32,610 nt of DNA from Roseiarcus sp037446355 (GTDB lineage Bacteria; Pseudomonadota; Alphaproteobacteria; Rhizobiales; Beijerinckiaceae), in contig JBBIIT010000040.1 in the NCBI GenBank assembly GCA_037446355.1, forward strand, positions 1 through 32,610, in the 5' to 3' direction. Position numbers and translations under genes: made by a program. A model generated the notes under the pieces. That model searched no databases and was not told the origin of the DNA. It was given only the letters and a program-made list of their open reading frames with translations. Position 1 is the stretch's first letter, and the number at the start of each line of letters is the position of its first letter. Of the stretch, positions 24,848 to 32,610 are shown piece after piece.

Positions 24848-24919
24848 TTCACGGTCCATCGCATTCATCGTAAAGCGCGCCGGGCGGCGTCCGGGCCTCT
24901 CCTCGCCGGGTCGCGGGCT

Positions 24920-26179
24920 TTACCGTTTGACTCCTGACGCATCGGCCGCGGCGAGAATGCGACCGCTTTGCTCGGGATCGTCCGCGAAAACTTTCAGCGC
25001 GCTTTCCAGCGCCAGTTTGGCTTTGTCGGCTTCGCCGAGCACCATCCAAGATCGGATCAGTTTGACCCATCCATCGGCGTCGCGCGGCGACTTCTCGAGT
25101 CGATCGGCGAGCGAGCCGACCATTCGCTGAATCATCGCCGAACGGTCGGAACTCGACATCGATTCCGCCGCGCGCACCTGATCGGCTGTCGGGCCCTTGC
25201 CACCGCTATCTGGCGCGGCGACGGGCGCCGAGGGCTCCGAGGCGACCGTCGGTTGGGCGCTATCGCCCTTGCCGCCGCCGTCGAGCTTATCGGCTATCTC
25301 CTTGGCCCATGGGTCGAGCGGGTCCAGATCCTTGCGAAGATCGTTCCATATTTGCTCGGCCGTCGCCCGGTCGCCAGACTGATCGGCCAACAGCCCTTTG
25401 ACATAAAGCGCGCGCGAATCCTTGGGATGAAGTTTCAACGTTTCGTCCATCGCCGCCTTAGCTTCGCCGGTCACCTTGCCGCCGGCGGCGCGAATGAGCG
25501 ATTCCATCCTGCCGTCGCGATACTCGGCGGAATCTGGATTGAGTTCGATCGCGCGTGCATAGGCCGCGGCGGCGTCGCCATAGCGGCTGAGACTGAAATA
25601 CGACCAGCCGAGCATTCGCCAACCCTCGACGTCCTTGGGATTGCGTTGCAGGCGCGTGACCAGCCGCTGAACCAGTTCGTCGACGGAAGGCAGCGGCGTC
25701 TTTGACCCCGCCGCAGCGGGCTGCGCCGCATCGGCGCGCGGGCTCGACGGCGTCGACAAAGCTGCGAACGCGGCGGTCGGAGGCGCAGACTCGGTGGCCG
25801 TGTTCGACGCCGCGCCTCGCGTCGGAGGTTCAAAGTCGCCGGTCATCCCGAACAGAAATACCGATCCGAGCACGACGACAAACGACGCGGCGACCGCGGC
25901 AATCGTGCGCTCTCCGCTCGAAAGCGGCGCCCATTGGGCGTTGCCGTCACCCCCCGTGGACAGCATTCGGCGCTTGATTTCCGTTCGCGTGGCCTCGGCT
26001 TGCGCGGGCTCGAGGGCGCCCTGGGCGGCTTCCAAGTCCACTTCCTTGAGTTGATCGCGATAGACCGCGAGACTCTTTTCGCTCTCGATCCGCTTGCGTT
26101 CATAGCGGCGAATGAACGGCGTAGCGGCGAAAATCGCAGCGACGGCGATCATTGCGGTCGAAATAAGCCATAGGTTCAT
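24920..26179 (-). CDS. ccmI: CcmI/NrfG-type cytochrome c biogenesis protein
   Basis: A 419-residue apocytochrome-handling subunit of the haem lyase. Membrane helix 1 is at residues 4-20, and a basic, Leu/Glu-rich loop with LAVYRDQLKEVDLEAAQGAL (the CcmI signature) follows. Helix 2 is near residues 107-128 (TIAAVAASFVVVLGSVFLFG). The periplasmic part has TPRs (WRMLGWSYFSLSRYGDAAAAYARAIELNPDS and similar), then an Ala/Gly/Pro linker and a C-terminal helical repeat region. It should present apocytochrome C-termini to CcmF/CcmH. It overlaps ccmH by four bases and is the last gene of a ccmF-ccmH-ccmI operon converging on the multihaem cytochrome genes. Confidence 0.92.
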   Translation of the reverse strand: MNLWLISTAMIAVAAIFAATPFIRRYERKRIESEKSLAVYRDQLKEVDLEAAQGALEPAQAEATRTEIKRRMLSTGGDGNAQWAPLSSGERTIAAVAASFVVVLGSVFLFGMTGDFEPPTRGAASNTATESAPPTAAFAALSTPSSPRADAAQPAAAGSKTPLPSVDELVQRLVTRLQRNPKDVEGWRMLGWSYFSLSRYGDAAAAYARAIELNPDSAEYRDGRMESLIRAAGGKVTGEAKAAMDETLKLHPKDSRALYVKGLLADQSGDRATAEQIWNDLRKDLDPLDPWAKEIADKLDGGGKGDSAQPTVASEPSAPVAAPDSGGKGPTADQVRAAESMSSSDRSAMIQRMVGSLADRLEKSPRDADGWVKLIRSWMVLGEADKAKLALESALKVFADDPEQSGRILAAADASGVKR

Positions 26180-26712
26180 TGGGACGCCTTTTCACCGAGC
26201 AGCTTTTCGAGTTGCGATTGTTCGTCCGCCGACAGCGGCGGCGGTGATTGCGCAGGTCCGGCCGCCGCGCGCGAACTCACGAGACGGAATGCGCCAAACG
26301 CCGCGAGAAGGAAGAAAAGCAGCGGCCCGGTCCAAAGAAGCGCGGTGTTCCATTGTAATGGCGGCTTCAGGAGCACGAAATTGCCGTAACGCGCTACTAT
26401 GAAACTCTTCACTTCCTGATCGCTGTCGCCCGCTCTCAGACGATTGCGCACAAGCAGGCGCAAATCCCGGGCGAGATCGGCATTGGAGTCGTCGATGCTC
26501 TGATTGCGGCACACCAGGCAGCGCAACTCGCCGCTAAGTACGCGCGCGCGCGCCTCCAACGCGGTATCCGACAACATCTCGTCGGGATTGACCGCGCGCG
26601 CGCTCGGCAGCGCGGCGAACGTGAGCGCTAGGCACAAGGCCGCAATCCTCAGCGGCGTGCGCGCGCCGCCGCGCCGATCGGCGGGAAGTCCCGCTGCTGC
26701 GGCCCTATTCAC
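26176..26712 (-). CDS. ccmH: CcmH/NrfF-type cytochrome c biogenesis thiol protein
   Basis: A membrane-anchored periplasmic thiol protein of about 178 residues that keeps apocytochrome CxxCH cysteines reduced for haem ligation. The redox motif RCLVCRNQSI is intact. A signal peptide (IAALCLALTFAALPSARA) and one C-terminal membrane helix (LLWTGPLLFFLLAAFGAFRLV) frame the three-helix domain. The GTG at 26712 overlaps the ccmF stop and gives a plausible length; the frame is open to 26760. The tail LSADEQSQLEKLLGE is typical of the family. Part of the ccmFHI operon. Confidence 0.92.
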   Translation of the reverse strand: MNRAAAAGLPADRRGGARTPLRIAALCLALTFAALPSARAVNPDEMLSDTALEARARVLSGELRCLVCRNQSIDDSNADLARDLRLLVRNRLRAGDSDQEVKSFIVARYGNFVLLKPPLQWNTALLWTGPLLFFLLAAFGAFRLVSSRAAAGPAQSPPPLSADEQSQLEKLLGEKASQ

Positions 26713-28687
26713 CGGCCACCGCGATCGAAATGCGTTGCGCGCGTTGCATCGCGCCGACACGTAGCCGGCGATCCGATAACGACGCCAAGCCGCCGAACGC
26801 CATCACGAGAGCGCCGATCCATACCCACGGCATGAACGGGTGGTAGTAGAAGCGCACCGCCCAACCTCCCGCGTCATCAGGTTCGCCGATCGCAACATAA
26901 AGGTTGGAGATGAAGTTGGTGTGGATGCCCGCCGCCGTGGTTTGCTGCTCCCGGACGGGATAGAACCGCCGTTCGCTCTGCAGGCGCGTCACCAAACGGC
27001 CTTTGCGCGAGACCTCGAACTTCGCGCGCTCGGCCTGATAATTGGGCCCTTGCACTTCGTCGATCGCTTTCAGCATCAGCGTATAGCCTGACAGTTCGAA
27101 CGACTGGCCGACGCGCAAGACGCCCACGCGTTCGGTCGCCCAAGTAGACATCCCCGCGACGCCGGCGACCAGCAATCCGACGCCCGCGTGAGCGAGGACG
27201 AGCCCGTAATAGGCGCGCGGCGTGGTGGCGAGGAGTCGAAGCGAGGTTTCCAGGGGAGCGGAGCCGAGGCGCACACGCTGCGCCAACGCGAGCAATGAGC
27301 TTACGACGACCCAAGCCGCCACGGCCAAGAAGAAAGCCGCGATGAATTCGCGGCCGAAGCTGAGCATGAGCACAAGAGCGCAGACGAGCCCCGCGACGAC
27401 CGCGGCCTTGTTCAGCCGCGCGATCGCCGTGCGCAGCGCGTCGCGCTTCCATTTCAGCATCGGGCCGACCGCCATGAACAATAACAGCGGCGTCACCACC
27501 GGAATGAAAGTTCGGGCGTAATAAGGCCGGCCGACCGAAATTTTGTCGCCGCCAATCAGGTCGATGGCGAGCGGATAGAACGTTCCGAGCAGAACCGTGA
27601 AGAGGGCGGTGGTCAACAACACGTTGTTGAGGATCAGCCCGCTCTCGCGGCTGACGGCGCCGAAGGCGGGTCCCGGCTGAAGCTTCGAGGCTCTGGCCGC
27701 ATAAAGCAGCAACGCGCCGCCGGTCGAGCAAGTCACCATCAACAGGATATAGGCGCCGCGCGCGGGATCCTCGGCGAAAGCGTGAACGCTGGTCAACACC
27801 CCCGAGCGCACGAGGAACGTGCCGACGAGACTGAGCGAAAAGGTCAGGATGCCGAGCAGGATCGTCCAACTCGCGAGCGCATTGCGGCGTTCGACGACCA
27901 GAGCCGAGTGCAGGAGCGCCGTGCCGGAAAGCCACGGCATCAGCGAGGCGTTCTCGACCGGATCCCAGAACCACCAGCCGCCCCAACCGAGCGTGTAATA
28001 GGCCCAGGCGCTGCCCAACGCGATGCCGATCGTCAGGAAACACCACGCGGCGAGAACCCAAGGTCGCACCCAGCGCGCCCAGGACGCGTCGACCCGGCCC
28101 TCAAGCAGAGCGGCGACGGAAAAAGAAAACGCCATCGAAAATCCGACATAGCCGAGATAAAGGAATGGCGGGTGAATCGCGAGGCCCGGGTCTTGAAGGA
28201 TCGGATTGAGACCGGCGCCATTCTCCGGGGGATTGGGCAGCGTCTCGAACGGGTTCGAGGTCGCAACGATGAACACCAGGAACGCGACGCCGATCATCGC
28301 GTGGACCGAAAGCGCGCGCGCGCGCAAGCGATCGGGAATGTCTTGCCCGAAGATTGCGACCGAAGCGCCGAACAGCGACAAAATAAGAACCCAGAGGAGC
28401 ATCGACCCCTCATGATTCCCCCAGACGCCCGAAATCTTGTAGAGCAGCGGCTTGGCCGTATGCGAATTCGCCGCCACCACGGCCAACGAAAAATCCGAAG
28501 TTACGAATGCATAGGTCAGGCAGGCGAACGCAATCGCGACAAAGGTGAATTGGGCCAAGGCCGCGCTGTCGACATATCCGGAAAGGGCCGGATCCGTGCG
28601 TCGAATTGGCAAGAAAGGAAGGGCCGCTTGCGTCGAAGCGAAAACAATCGCGAGCAGCAACGCGAATTGACCCACCAATGCCGTCAT
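26705..28687 (-). CDS. ccmF: CcmF/NrfE haem lyase subunit
   Basis: A 660-residue, multispan inner-membrane protein that attaches haem to the CxxCH cysteines. The tryptophan-rich WWD-type motif GWGGWWFWDPVENASLMPWL is present, as is the upstream GNHEGSMLLWVLILSLFGA segment; both are family hallmarks. About 14-15 hydrophobic segments are visible and the length matches CcmF. It is the first gene of ccmF-ccmH-ccmI. No ccmE and no ccmG lie between the genes, unlike the usual ccmI-ccmE-ccmF-ccmH (cycHJKL) order of Hyphomicrobiales. The order F-H-I is that of nrfE-nrfF-nrfG, a haem lyase set dedicated to one cytochrome. Confidence 0.95.
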   Translation of the reverse strand: MTALVGQFALLLAIVFASTQAALPFLPIRRTDPALSGYVDSAALAQFTFVAIAFACLTYAFVTSDFSLAVVAANSHTAKPLLYKISGVWGNHEGSMLLWVLILSLFGASVAIFGQDIPDRLRARALSVHAMIGVAFLVFIVATSNPFETLPNPPENGAGLNPILQDPGLAIHPPFLYLGYVGFSMAFSFSVAALLEGRVDASWARWVRPWVLAAWCFLTIGIALGSAWAYYTLGWGGWWFWDPVENASLMPWLSGTALLHSALVVERRNALASWTILLGILTFSLSLVGTFLVRSGVLTSVHAFAEDPARGAYILLMVTCSTGGALLLYAARASKLQPGPAFGAVSRESGLILNNVLLTTALFTVLLGTFYPLAIDLIGGDKISVGRPYYARTFIPVVTPLLLFMAVGPMLKWKRDALRTAIARLNKAAVVAGLVCALVLMLSFGREFIAAFFLAVAAWVVVSSLLALAQRVRLGSAPLETSLRLLATTPRAYYGLVLAHAGVGLLVAGVAGMSTWATERVGVLRVGQSFELSGYTLMLKAIDEVQGPNYQAERAKFEVSRKGRLVTRLQSERRFYPVREQQTTAAGIHTNFISNLYVAIGEPDDAGGWAVRFYYHPFMPWVWIGALVMAFGGLASLSDRRLRVGAMQRAQRISIAVAGE

Positions 28688-29073
28688 GAATCCTCGCCGA
28701 TTTAGAACGGTTCGTACCGAGCGAATTCATAGATTGTAGCGCGCAAATGGGCAATCGTCACAATATTGTCGCCCGCGAAACCGCAGGCGGGAAAGCATCC
28801 GAAATCGCGCGATCAATCAGTCGGTGGCTTATGACACGCGAGCGCGTCAAAAGTGCGGCTGTTCGCGACGGCGAATGATTGCTCCCGTCAGGTTCCGGTT
28901 ACGTGGACTGCCGGATAAAGCGACCCCGATCGCGCGCACGAACACGTTTGGGACGATTCGATGGGACTGACGTCCAATCGCAGGCGGCGCGCGCTTCCGG
29001 CGCCTTCGATCGCCTCTTGTCGAACCGATCGGCTAACTTCATACTCAGCGCCTCTTCCACCGGAGATCAGCGC
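28688..29073. promoter_or_regulatory. 386-bp region between ccmF and the dioxygenase gene, no gene seen
   Basis: The two genes diverge from here, so the region should carry both promoters. An in-frame extension of the dioxygenase reaches 28879 but is Arg/Ser-rich and not conserved in look. I find no clear promoter pair, repeat or RNA gene. Confidence 0.4.
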
Positions 29074-29958
29074 ATGTCCTCGACGGCCCCCGATGGCGAC
29101 GGCGAAGGGGAGATCCTCGCCGATGTACGCAAGAGGTTCGCGGCGACCCAAGACGCTCGCTTGCGCGGGTTGATGTTTGGGCTGATCGACCACCTGCACG
29201 CTTTCGTGCGCGAAAATCGCGTTACTTGGGCGGAGTGGGAGGCGGCGATGGCGTTTCTAGCGCGCGCCGCGGCGGTGACGAAGGACGGACGCAACGAGTT
29301 CATCGCTCTGTCCGACGCGATCGGCGTTTCCATGCAGGTGCTCGCGGCGTCACAGCCCAAGCCGCCGGGGGCGACAATTCCCACGCTGATCGGACCGTTT
29401 TTCCTTACCGATTCGCCTTTGTTCGCGAATGGCGCCGATATTTCCAACGGCGCTTCGGGGCAAAAGCTCTATGCGCATGGCCGGGTGATCGACACGTCGG
29501 GAAAGCCGGTCGCCGACGCGGTTCTCAATGTCTGGCAGTCCGACGATCGCGGGCTCTACGACGTCCAGGACAATTTCGATCCCGACAACATGTGGGGGCG
29601 CGGACGTATCCGCTGCGACGAACAGGGGCGCTATGCGTTCTGGAGCGTGATGCCGACCGCCTATCCCGCGCCGATGGACGCCGCGCTGGGCGATCTCATC
29701 CGCAACACGACACGCCAGCATTGGCGCCCCCCCCATCTGCATTTCGCGGTGGAAACGAAGTCCGCCGATCCCATTTGCACGCATATCTTCGTCAAGGGCG
29801 GCGCGCATCTGGACAATGACGTTGCTTTCGGCGTCAGGCCGCAATTGATCGCCGAATTTCCCGAACACGCTGCAGGCGTCGCGCCCGACGGGTCGGCGCG
29901 GGAACAGCCCTACCGAACCTTGGCCTATGATTTCGTGCTGACGCGGGACGGGCGGTAG
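29074..29958 (+). CDS. Intradiol ring-cleavage dioxygenase (catechol or hydroxyquinol 1,2-dioxygenase type)
   Basis: A 294-residue non-haem Fe(III) dioxygenase. The ATG at 29074 follows CCGGAGAT; the open frame runs further upstream but looks non-coding. The N-terminal dimerisation domain (VTWAEWEAAMAFLARAAAVTKDGRNEF) is typical of catechol and hydroxyquinol 1,2-dioxygenases. The iron ligands are recognisable: Tyr in GLYDVQ, Tyr in FWSVMPTAYPAP, and two His in WRPPHLHFAV. Such enzymes cleave catechol-like rings between the two hydroxyls in the beta-ketoadipate or hydroxyquinol routes. No muconate or maleylacetate enzyme is nearby, so the exact substrate is open. It converges on the flavoprotein gene. 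Confidence 0.92.
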   Translation: MSSTAPDGDGEGEILADVRKRFAATQDARLRGLMFGLIDHLHAFVRENRVTWAEWEAAMAFLARAAAVTKDGRNEFIALSDAIGVSMQVLAASQPKPPGATIPTLIGPFFLTDSPLFANGADISNGASGQKLYAHGRVIDTSGKPVADAVLNVWQSDDRGLYDVQDNFDPDNMWGRGRIRCDEQGRYAFWSVMPTAYPAPMDAALGDLIRNTTRQHWRPPHLHFAVETKSADPICTHIFVKGGAHLDNDVAFGVRPQLIAEFPEHAAGVAPDGSAREQPYRTLAYDFVLTRDGR

Positions 29959-29970
29959 CTCGCGCCCGTC
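29947..29970. terminator. Strong hairpin between converging genes, possible two-way terminator
   Basis: GACGGGCG and CGCCCGTC form a perfect 8-bp stem around an 8-nt loop. It overlaps the dioxygenase stop codon and lies just past the end of the flavoprotein gene on the other strand. There is no T-run, so termination may rely on the stem alone. Confidence 0.4.
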
Positions 29971-29974
29971 GAGA

Positions 29975-32023
29975 TCAAAGATCCTTTGCGAATCTGATCG
30001 CATCGTAGATCGCGGCGTGGACATTGCGGCTCGCCACCGCGTCGCCGATGCGAATGAGGCGGAAAGCGCCCGCCGGGTTGCGAATGACGGTCTGTGGCCG
30101 GCCCGCGCGCAGCGCATCGTAATCGACCTCGCCGAGGTTGAGCGAGCGCGGCTTCAATTCGTCGTAAAGCTCGGCCAGCGGCAACGTTCCGTGCTCGATC
30201 ACGAGCTGATCCACGCGCCGCTCGATGCGCCGCTCGCCATAATCGCCGCCCAGCGTCGCGACGAGTTGATTGCCCTCGCGCCGGACTGCGACGACGCGGC
30301 TGTTGATCGTGATCCGGACATCGCGCGCGTGAAAAACGGCGGCGAAGCCGGCGTGGTTCATGCCGCCCATTTCCGGCGCGAAAAAGCGCTCGGGCGTTAC
30401 GATCTCCAGCACCGCCCCCGCATTGGCGATAAATTCCGCCGCCGACAGGCCGGGATAGCCGCCGTGATCGTCGTAGAGCAGCACGTTGGCGGCGGGCTTG
30501 CTTTGGCCGGAGAGCACATCCCAGCTCGATGTCGCGAGTTCCGAGCCGCTTTCGAGAATGTCGAGGTTCGGCAAGCCGCCGGTGGCGACGAAGACGAAGT
30601 CGGGCTCCTCGGCGATCACGTCCTCGGCCGAGGCGTAACGCGAGAAATGAAAGCGCGCGTCGCCGCGTTCGATCTCGGCGAGCCGCCAGGCGACGATGCC
30701 GATCAATTCCTTGCGGCGGGGCAGGCGGGCGGCGAGGCGAAGTTGTCCGCCGGCTTCCTCGCTCGCCTCGAAGATCGTCACCTTATGGCCGCGTTCGGTC
30801 GCGACCCGCGCGGCCTCCAAGCCCGCCGGTCCGGCGCCGACGACGACGACCTTGCGCGCCTTGCCGGCGACGCGCGCGATTGCGTGCGGGATCGTCGCCT
30901 CGCGCCCGGTCGCGGCGTTGTGAATGCACAGGGCTTCGCGCCCCTCATAGATGCGGTCGAGGCAATAAGTCGCCCCGACGCAGGGGCGAATGCGATGTTC
31001 CTCGCCCGCCATCACTTTGCGCGCGATGTGCGGGTCCGCGATGTGCGGGCGCGTCATGCCGACCATATCGAGCTTGCCCTCGGCGATCGCGTGGCGCGCG
31101 GTGGCGACGTCGGAAATGCGGGCGGCGTGAAAGACCGGGAATTTCGTCGCCGCCCTCACTTCGCCAGCGAAGTCGAGATGCGGCGCCGAGGCCATCCCGG
31201 CGATGGGAATGACCTTGGTAAGCGCCGCGTCGGTGTCGATGTGGCCGCGAATGACATTGAGGAAGTCGATGTCGCCAGATGCGATCAGGCGCCGCGCGAT
31301 CGCCAGCCCTTCCTCGCGGTTGAATCCCAGCGCCCAATCCTCGTCGACAGCCATGCGCACGCCGAGAATGAAGTCTGGTCCGACCGCGCGCCGCATCGCC
31401 TTGAGCACGCGCTCGGAAAAGCGCATGCGGTTGGCAAGCGAGCCGCCGTATTCGTCGGTTCGCTGGTTGGTCGCCGGCGACCAGAACTGATCGGCTAGAT
31501 GGCCGTAGGCCTCGATCTCGAGACCGTCGAGGCCAGCCGCGCGCATCCGCTCGGCCGCGGCGGCATAATCGGCGACGATGCGCTCAAGGTCCCAGCTTTC
31601 GGCCTCTTTGGGAAAAGAGCGATGCGCCGCCTCGCGCACGGGCGAGGGCGCGAGCACCGGCAGCCAGTCGCCGGTCGCCCAACCGGCGGTGCGCCGCCCC
31701 AGATGGGTCAGCTGGATCATCGCCGCCGCGCCGTGCTCGTGACATTCGTCGCTTAGCCGCCGCAGCCAAGGCACGATCTCGTCCTTGTAGGCGAGCAGAT
31801 TGCCGAAGGCTGGCGGCGAATCCGGCGAAACCACCGCCGAGCCGGCCGTCATCGTCAGCGCGATGCCGCCCTTGGCCTTTTCGACATGATAGAGGCGATA
31901 GCGGTCTTTGGGCAGCCCGTCCTCGGAATAGGACGGCTCGTGCGCGGTGCTCATCAGACGATTACGCAGCACGAGATGCTTCAGCCGATAGGGCTGCAAC
32001 AACGGGTCTTTGGACGGGTCCAT
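29975..32023 (-). CDS. Old Yellow Enzyme-type Fe-S flavoprotein (NADH:flavin oxidoreductase)
   Basis: A two-domain flavoprotein of 682 residues, in the family of trimethylamine dehydrogenase, 2,4-dienoyl-CoA reductase and N-methylproline demethylase. The ATG at 32023 follows GGAGAG; the open frame upstream overlaps the next gene and is spurious. The N-terminal half is an FMN-binding TIM barrel (LTHLGRRTAG, EIEAYGHLADQFWSP, RTDEYGGSLANRMRF). The cysteine segment CVGATYC...LCIHNAA has Ala where trimethylamine dehydrogenase has the second Cys of its 4Fe-4S site. The C-terminal half is an FAD/NAD domain (VVVVGAGPAGLEAARVA; VLLYDDHGGYPGLSAAEF). The residues suit an amine-demethylating branch, but the substrate is not proven. 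Confidence 0.88.
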   Translation of the reverse strand: MDPSKDPLLQPYRLKHLVLRNRLMSTAHEPSYSEDGLPKDRYRLYHVEKAKGGIALTMTAGSAVVSPDSPPAFGNLLAYKDEIVPWLRRLSDECHEHGAAAMIQLTHLGRRTAGWATGDWLPVLAPSPVREAAHRSFPKEAESWDLERIVADYAAAAERMRAAGLDGLEIEAYGHLADQFWSPATNQRTDEYGGSLANRMRFSERVLKAMRRAVGPDFILGVRMAVDEDWALGFNREEGLAIARRLIASGDIDFLNVIRGHIDTDAALTKVIPIAGMASAPHLDFAGEVRAATKFPVFHAARISDVATARHAIAEGKLDMVGMTRPHIADPHIARKVMAGEEHRIRPCVGATYCLDRIYEGREALCIHNAATGREATIPHAIARVAGKARKVVVVGAGPAGLEAARVATERGHKVTIFEASEEAGGQLRLAARLPRRKELIGIVAWRLAEIERGDARFHFSRYASAEDVIAEEPDFVFVATGGLPNLDILESGSELATSSWDVLSGQSKPAANVLLYDDHGGYPGLSAAEFIANAGAVLEIVTPERFFAPEMGGMNHAGFAAVFHARDVRITINSRVVAVRREGNQLVATLGGDYGERRIERRVDQLVIEHGTLPLAELYDELKPRSLNLGEVDYDALRAGRPQTVIRNPAGAFRLIRIGDAVASRNVHAAIYDAIRFAKDL

Positions 32024-32049
32024 TGTCTCTCCGGCTCGCGGTCGCGACG

Positions 32050-32466
32050 TTATTTCGCGGGCAGGTTCTGCCCTTCTGCGCGTGGCAGCGCCGGATCGAA
32101 GCACGCCCACCGGGGCGCCGAATCCGTCCAGATGACCGCGCCGGGCTGACCAAGGTTCGGATCGTCGAAGCTGCCGACGCGCACGATGATCTGCTGCGGC
32201 CTCGGCTCCGCTTCGCTGAAGACCGGCGTGCCGCAATTCGGGCAGAAGCTGCGGTGCATCGTCGAGCCGCTGTTCGCTTGCGAGGTGAATATCTTGCGCT
32301 CGCCCGAAATCTTCACCGCCTCGCGCGCGAACACCGCGTTGGCCGTGCCCGTGCCGGCGCCCAGATATTGGCAATCGCGGCACCAGCAGATCCGGGCCGC
32401 CATCGGCGCCTCGGCGGTGATTTCATAACGCAATTGCCCGCAACGGCATCCACCTGTGATGGGCAT
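32050..32466 (-). CDS. GFA/CENP-V-domain zinc protein
   Basis: A 138-residue member of the glutathione-dependent formaldehyde-activating (GFA) family. The ATG at 32466 follows an AGGA Shine-Dalgarno sequence and starts directly before GGCRCGQLRYE. Zinc-binding cysteines appear in GGCRCG, CWCRDCQ and FCPNCG, and the order matches the family. It is 26 bp upstream of the flavoprotein gene on the same strand, so the two probably form an operon. If the flavoprotein releases formaldehyde by demethylation, a GFA protein would suit it, but many GFA members have no proven formaldehyde role. Confidence 0.88.
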   Translation of the reverse strand: MPITGGCRCGQLRYEITAEAPMAARICWCRDCQYLGAGTGTANAVFAREAVKISGERKIFTSQANSGSTMHRSFCPNCGTPVFSEAEPRPQQIIVRVGSFDDPNLGQPGAVIWTDSAPRWACFDPALPRAEGQNLPAK

Positions 32467-32555
32467 GGCTCGATCCTGCTCGCTCGAAAGCGACAACCTA
32501 GGACAACTGCGCCCGCCGCACTAGAGCGCACCGAAAAGTGAGAAATCTTGAGGAC

Positions 32556-32610
32556 TGGCGCGCCCGAAGGGATTCGAACCCCTGACCTCTGCCTTCGGAG
32601 GGCAGCGCTC
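32556..32610 (-). tRNA. tRNA-Arg (CCG), 3' part, cut by the window edge
   Basis: On the minus strand the visible part reads from the D-arm end through the anticodon stem CTGCC-CTCCGAA-GGCAG (anticodon CCG, at 32596-32598 on the plus strand), the T arm AGGGG-TTCGAAT-CCCTT, the acceptor strand CGGGCGC, discriminator G and an encoded CCA. The 5' acceptor strand and most of the D arm lie beyond the right edge. Confidence 0.93.

Noticed and set aside
28879..29073. 65-codon N-terminal extension of the dioxygenase
   Set aside because: Arg/Ser-rich and unlike the family; the ATG at 29074 has a CCGGAG ribosome site and gives normal family length.
32024..32383. Longer N-terminus for the flavoprotein gene (802-codon frame)
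   Set aside because: The extension overlaps the GFA gene in another frame, and a good Shine-Dalgarno sequence with ATG at 32023 begins a typical OYE N-terminus.

Overview
The window is GC-rich DNA of an alphaproteobacterium, most likely of the order Hyphomicrobiales (Rhizobiales). The left end shows this: chvI-chvG, a C-terminal-only hprK, a mannose-type EIIA and HPr follow one another in the order typical of that group. I cannot name the genus from sequence alone.

Layout. (1) 1-3611, plus strand: the ChvI/ChvG envelope-stress two-component system, then a regulatory, sugar-free phosphotransferase set (HprK, EIIA, HPr). (2) 3624-5786, minus strand: lptC-lptA-lptB for lipopolysaccharide transport. 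(3) 5975-6050: a CAT-anticodon tRNA, then about 620 bp without a convincing gene. (4) 6670-24827, plus strand: a redox locus. It holds a membrane-anchored FAD/Fe-S oxidoreductase, a secreted Sel1/ankyrin protein, a small secreted four-cysteine protein, a His-rich multispan membrane protein (probable b-type cytochrome), a 21-heme c-type cytochrome, a giant c-type cytochrome of about 2,692 residues with 93 CxxCH motifs, and a large TPR plus beta-barrel outer-membrane protein. (5) 24920-28687, minus strand, converging on the redox locus: ccmF-ccmH-ccmI, a haem-ligation module in the same order as nrfEFG. (6) 29074-32466: an intradiol dioxygenase, an Old Yellow Enzyme-type Fe-S flavoprotein and a GFA-family protein. 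A tRNA-Arg(CCG) is cut by the right edge.

The central block reads as a trans-envelope electron conduit: cytoplasmic reductant to FAD/Fe-S protein, to membrane b-haem, to 21-haem periplasmic carrier, to a very long haem wire that may cross or sit outside the outer membrane with the beta-barrel. Domain content and gene order support this. The direction of electron flow, the partner at the outside and the location of the giant cytochrome are inferred. The giant cytochrome is built from 19 tandem tetrahaem modules of 336-339 bp, each with four extra conserved histidines, flanked by dihaem units. It is the most striking object in the window. The neighbouring haem lyase genes may be dedicated to loading its haems.
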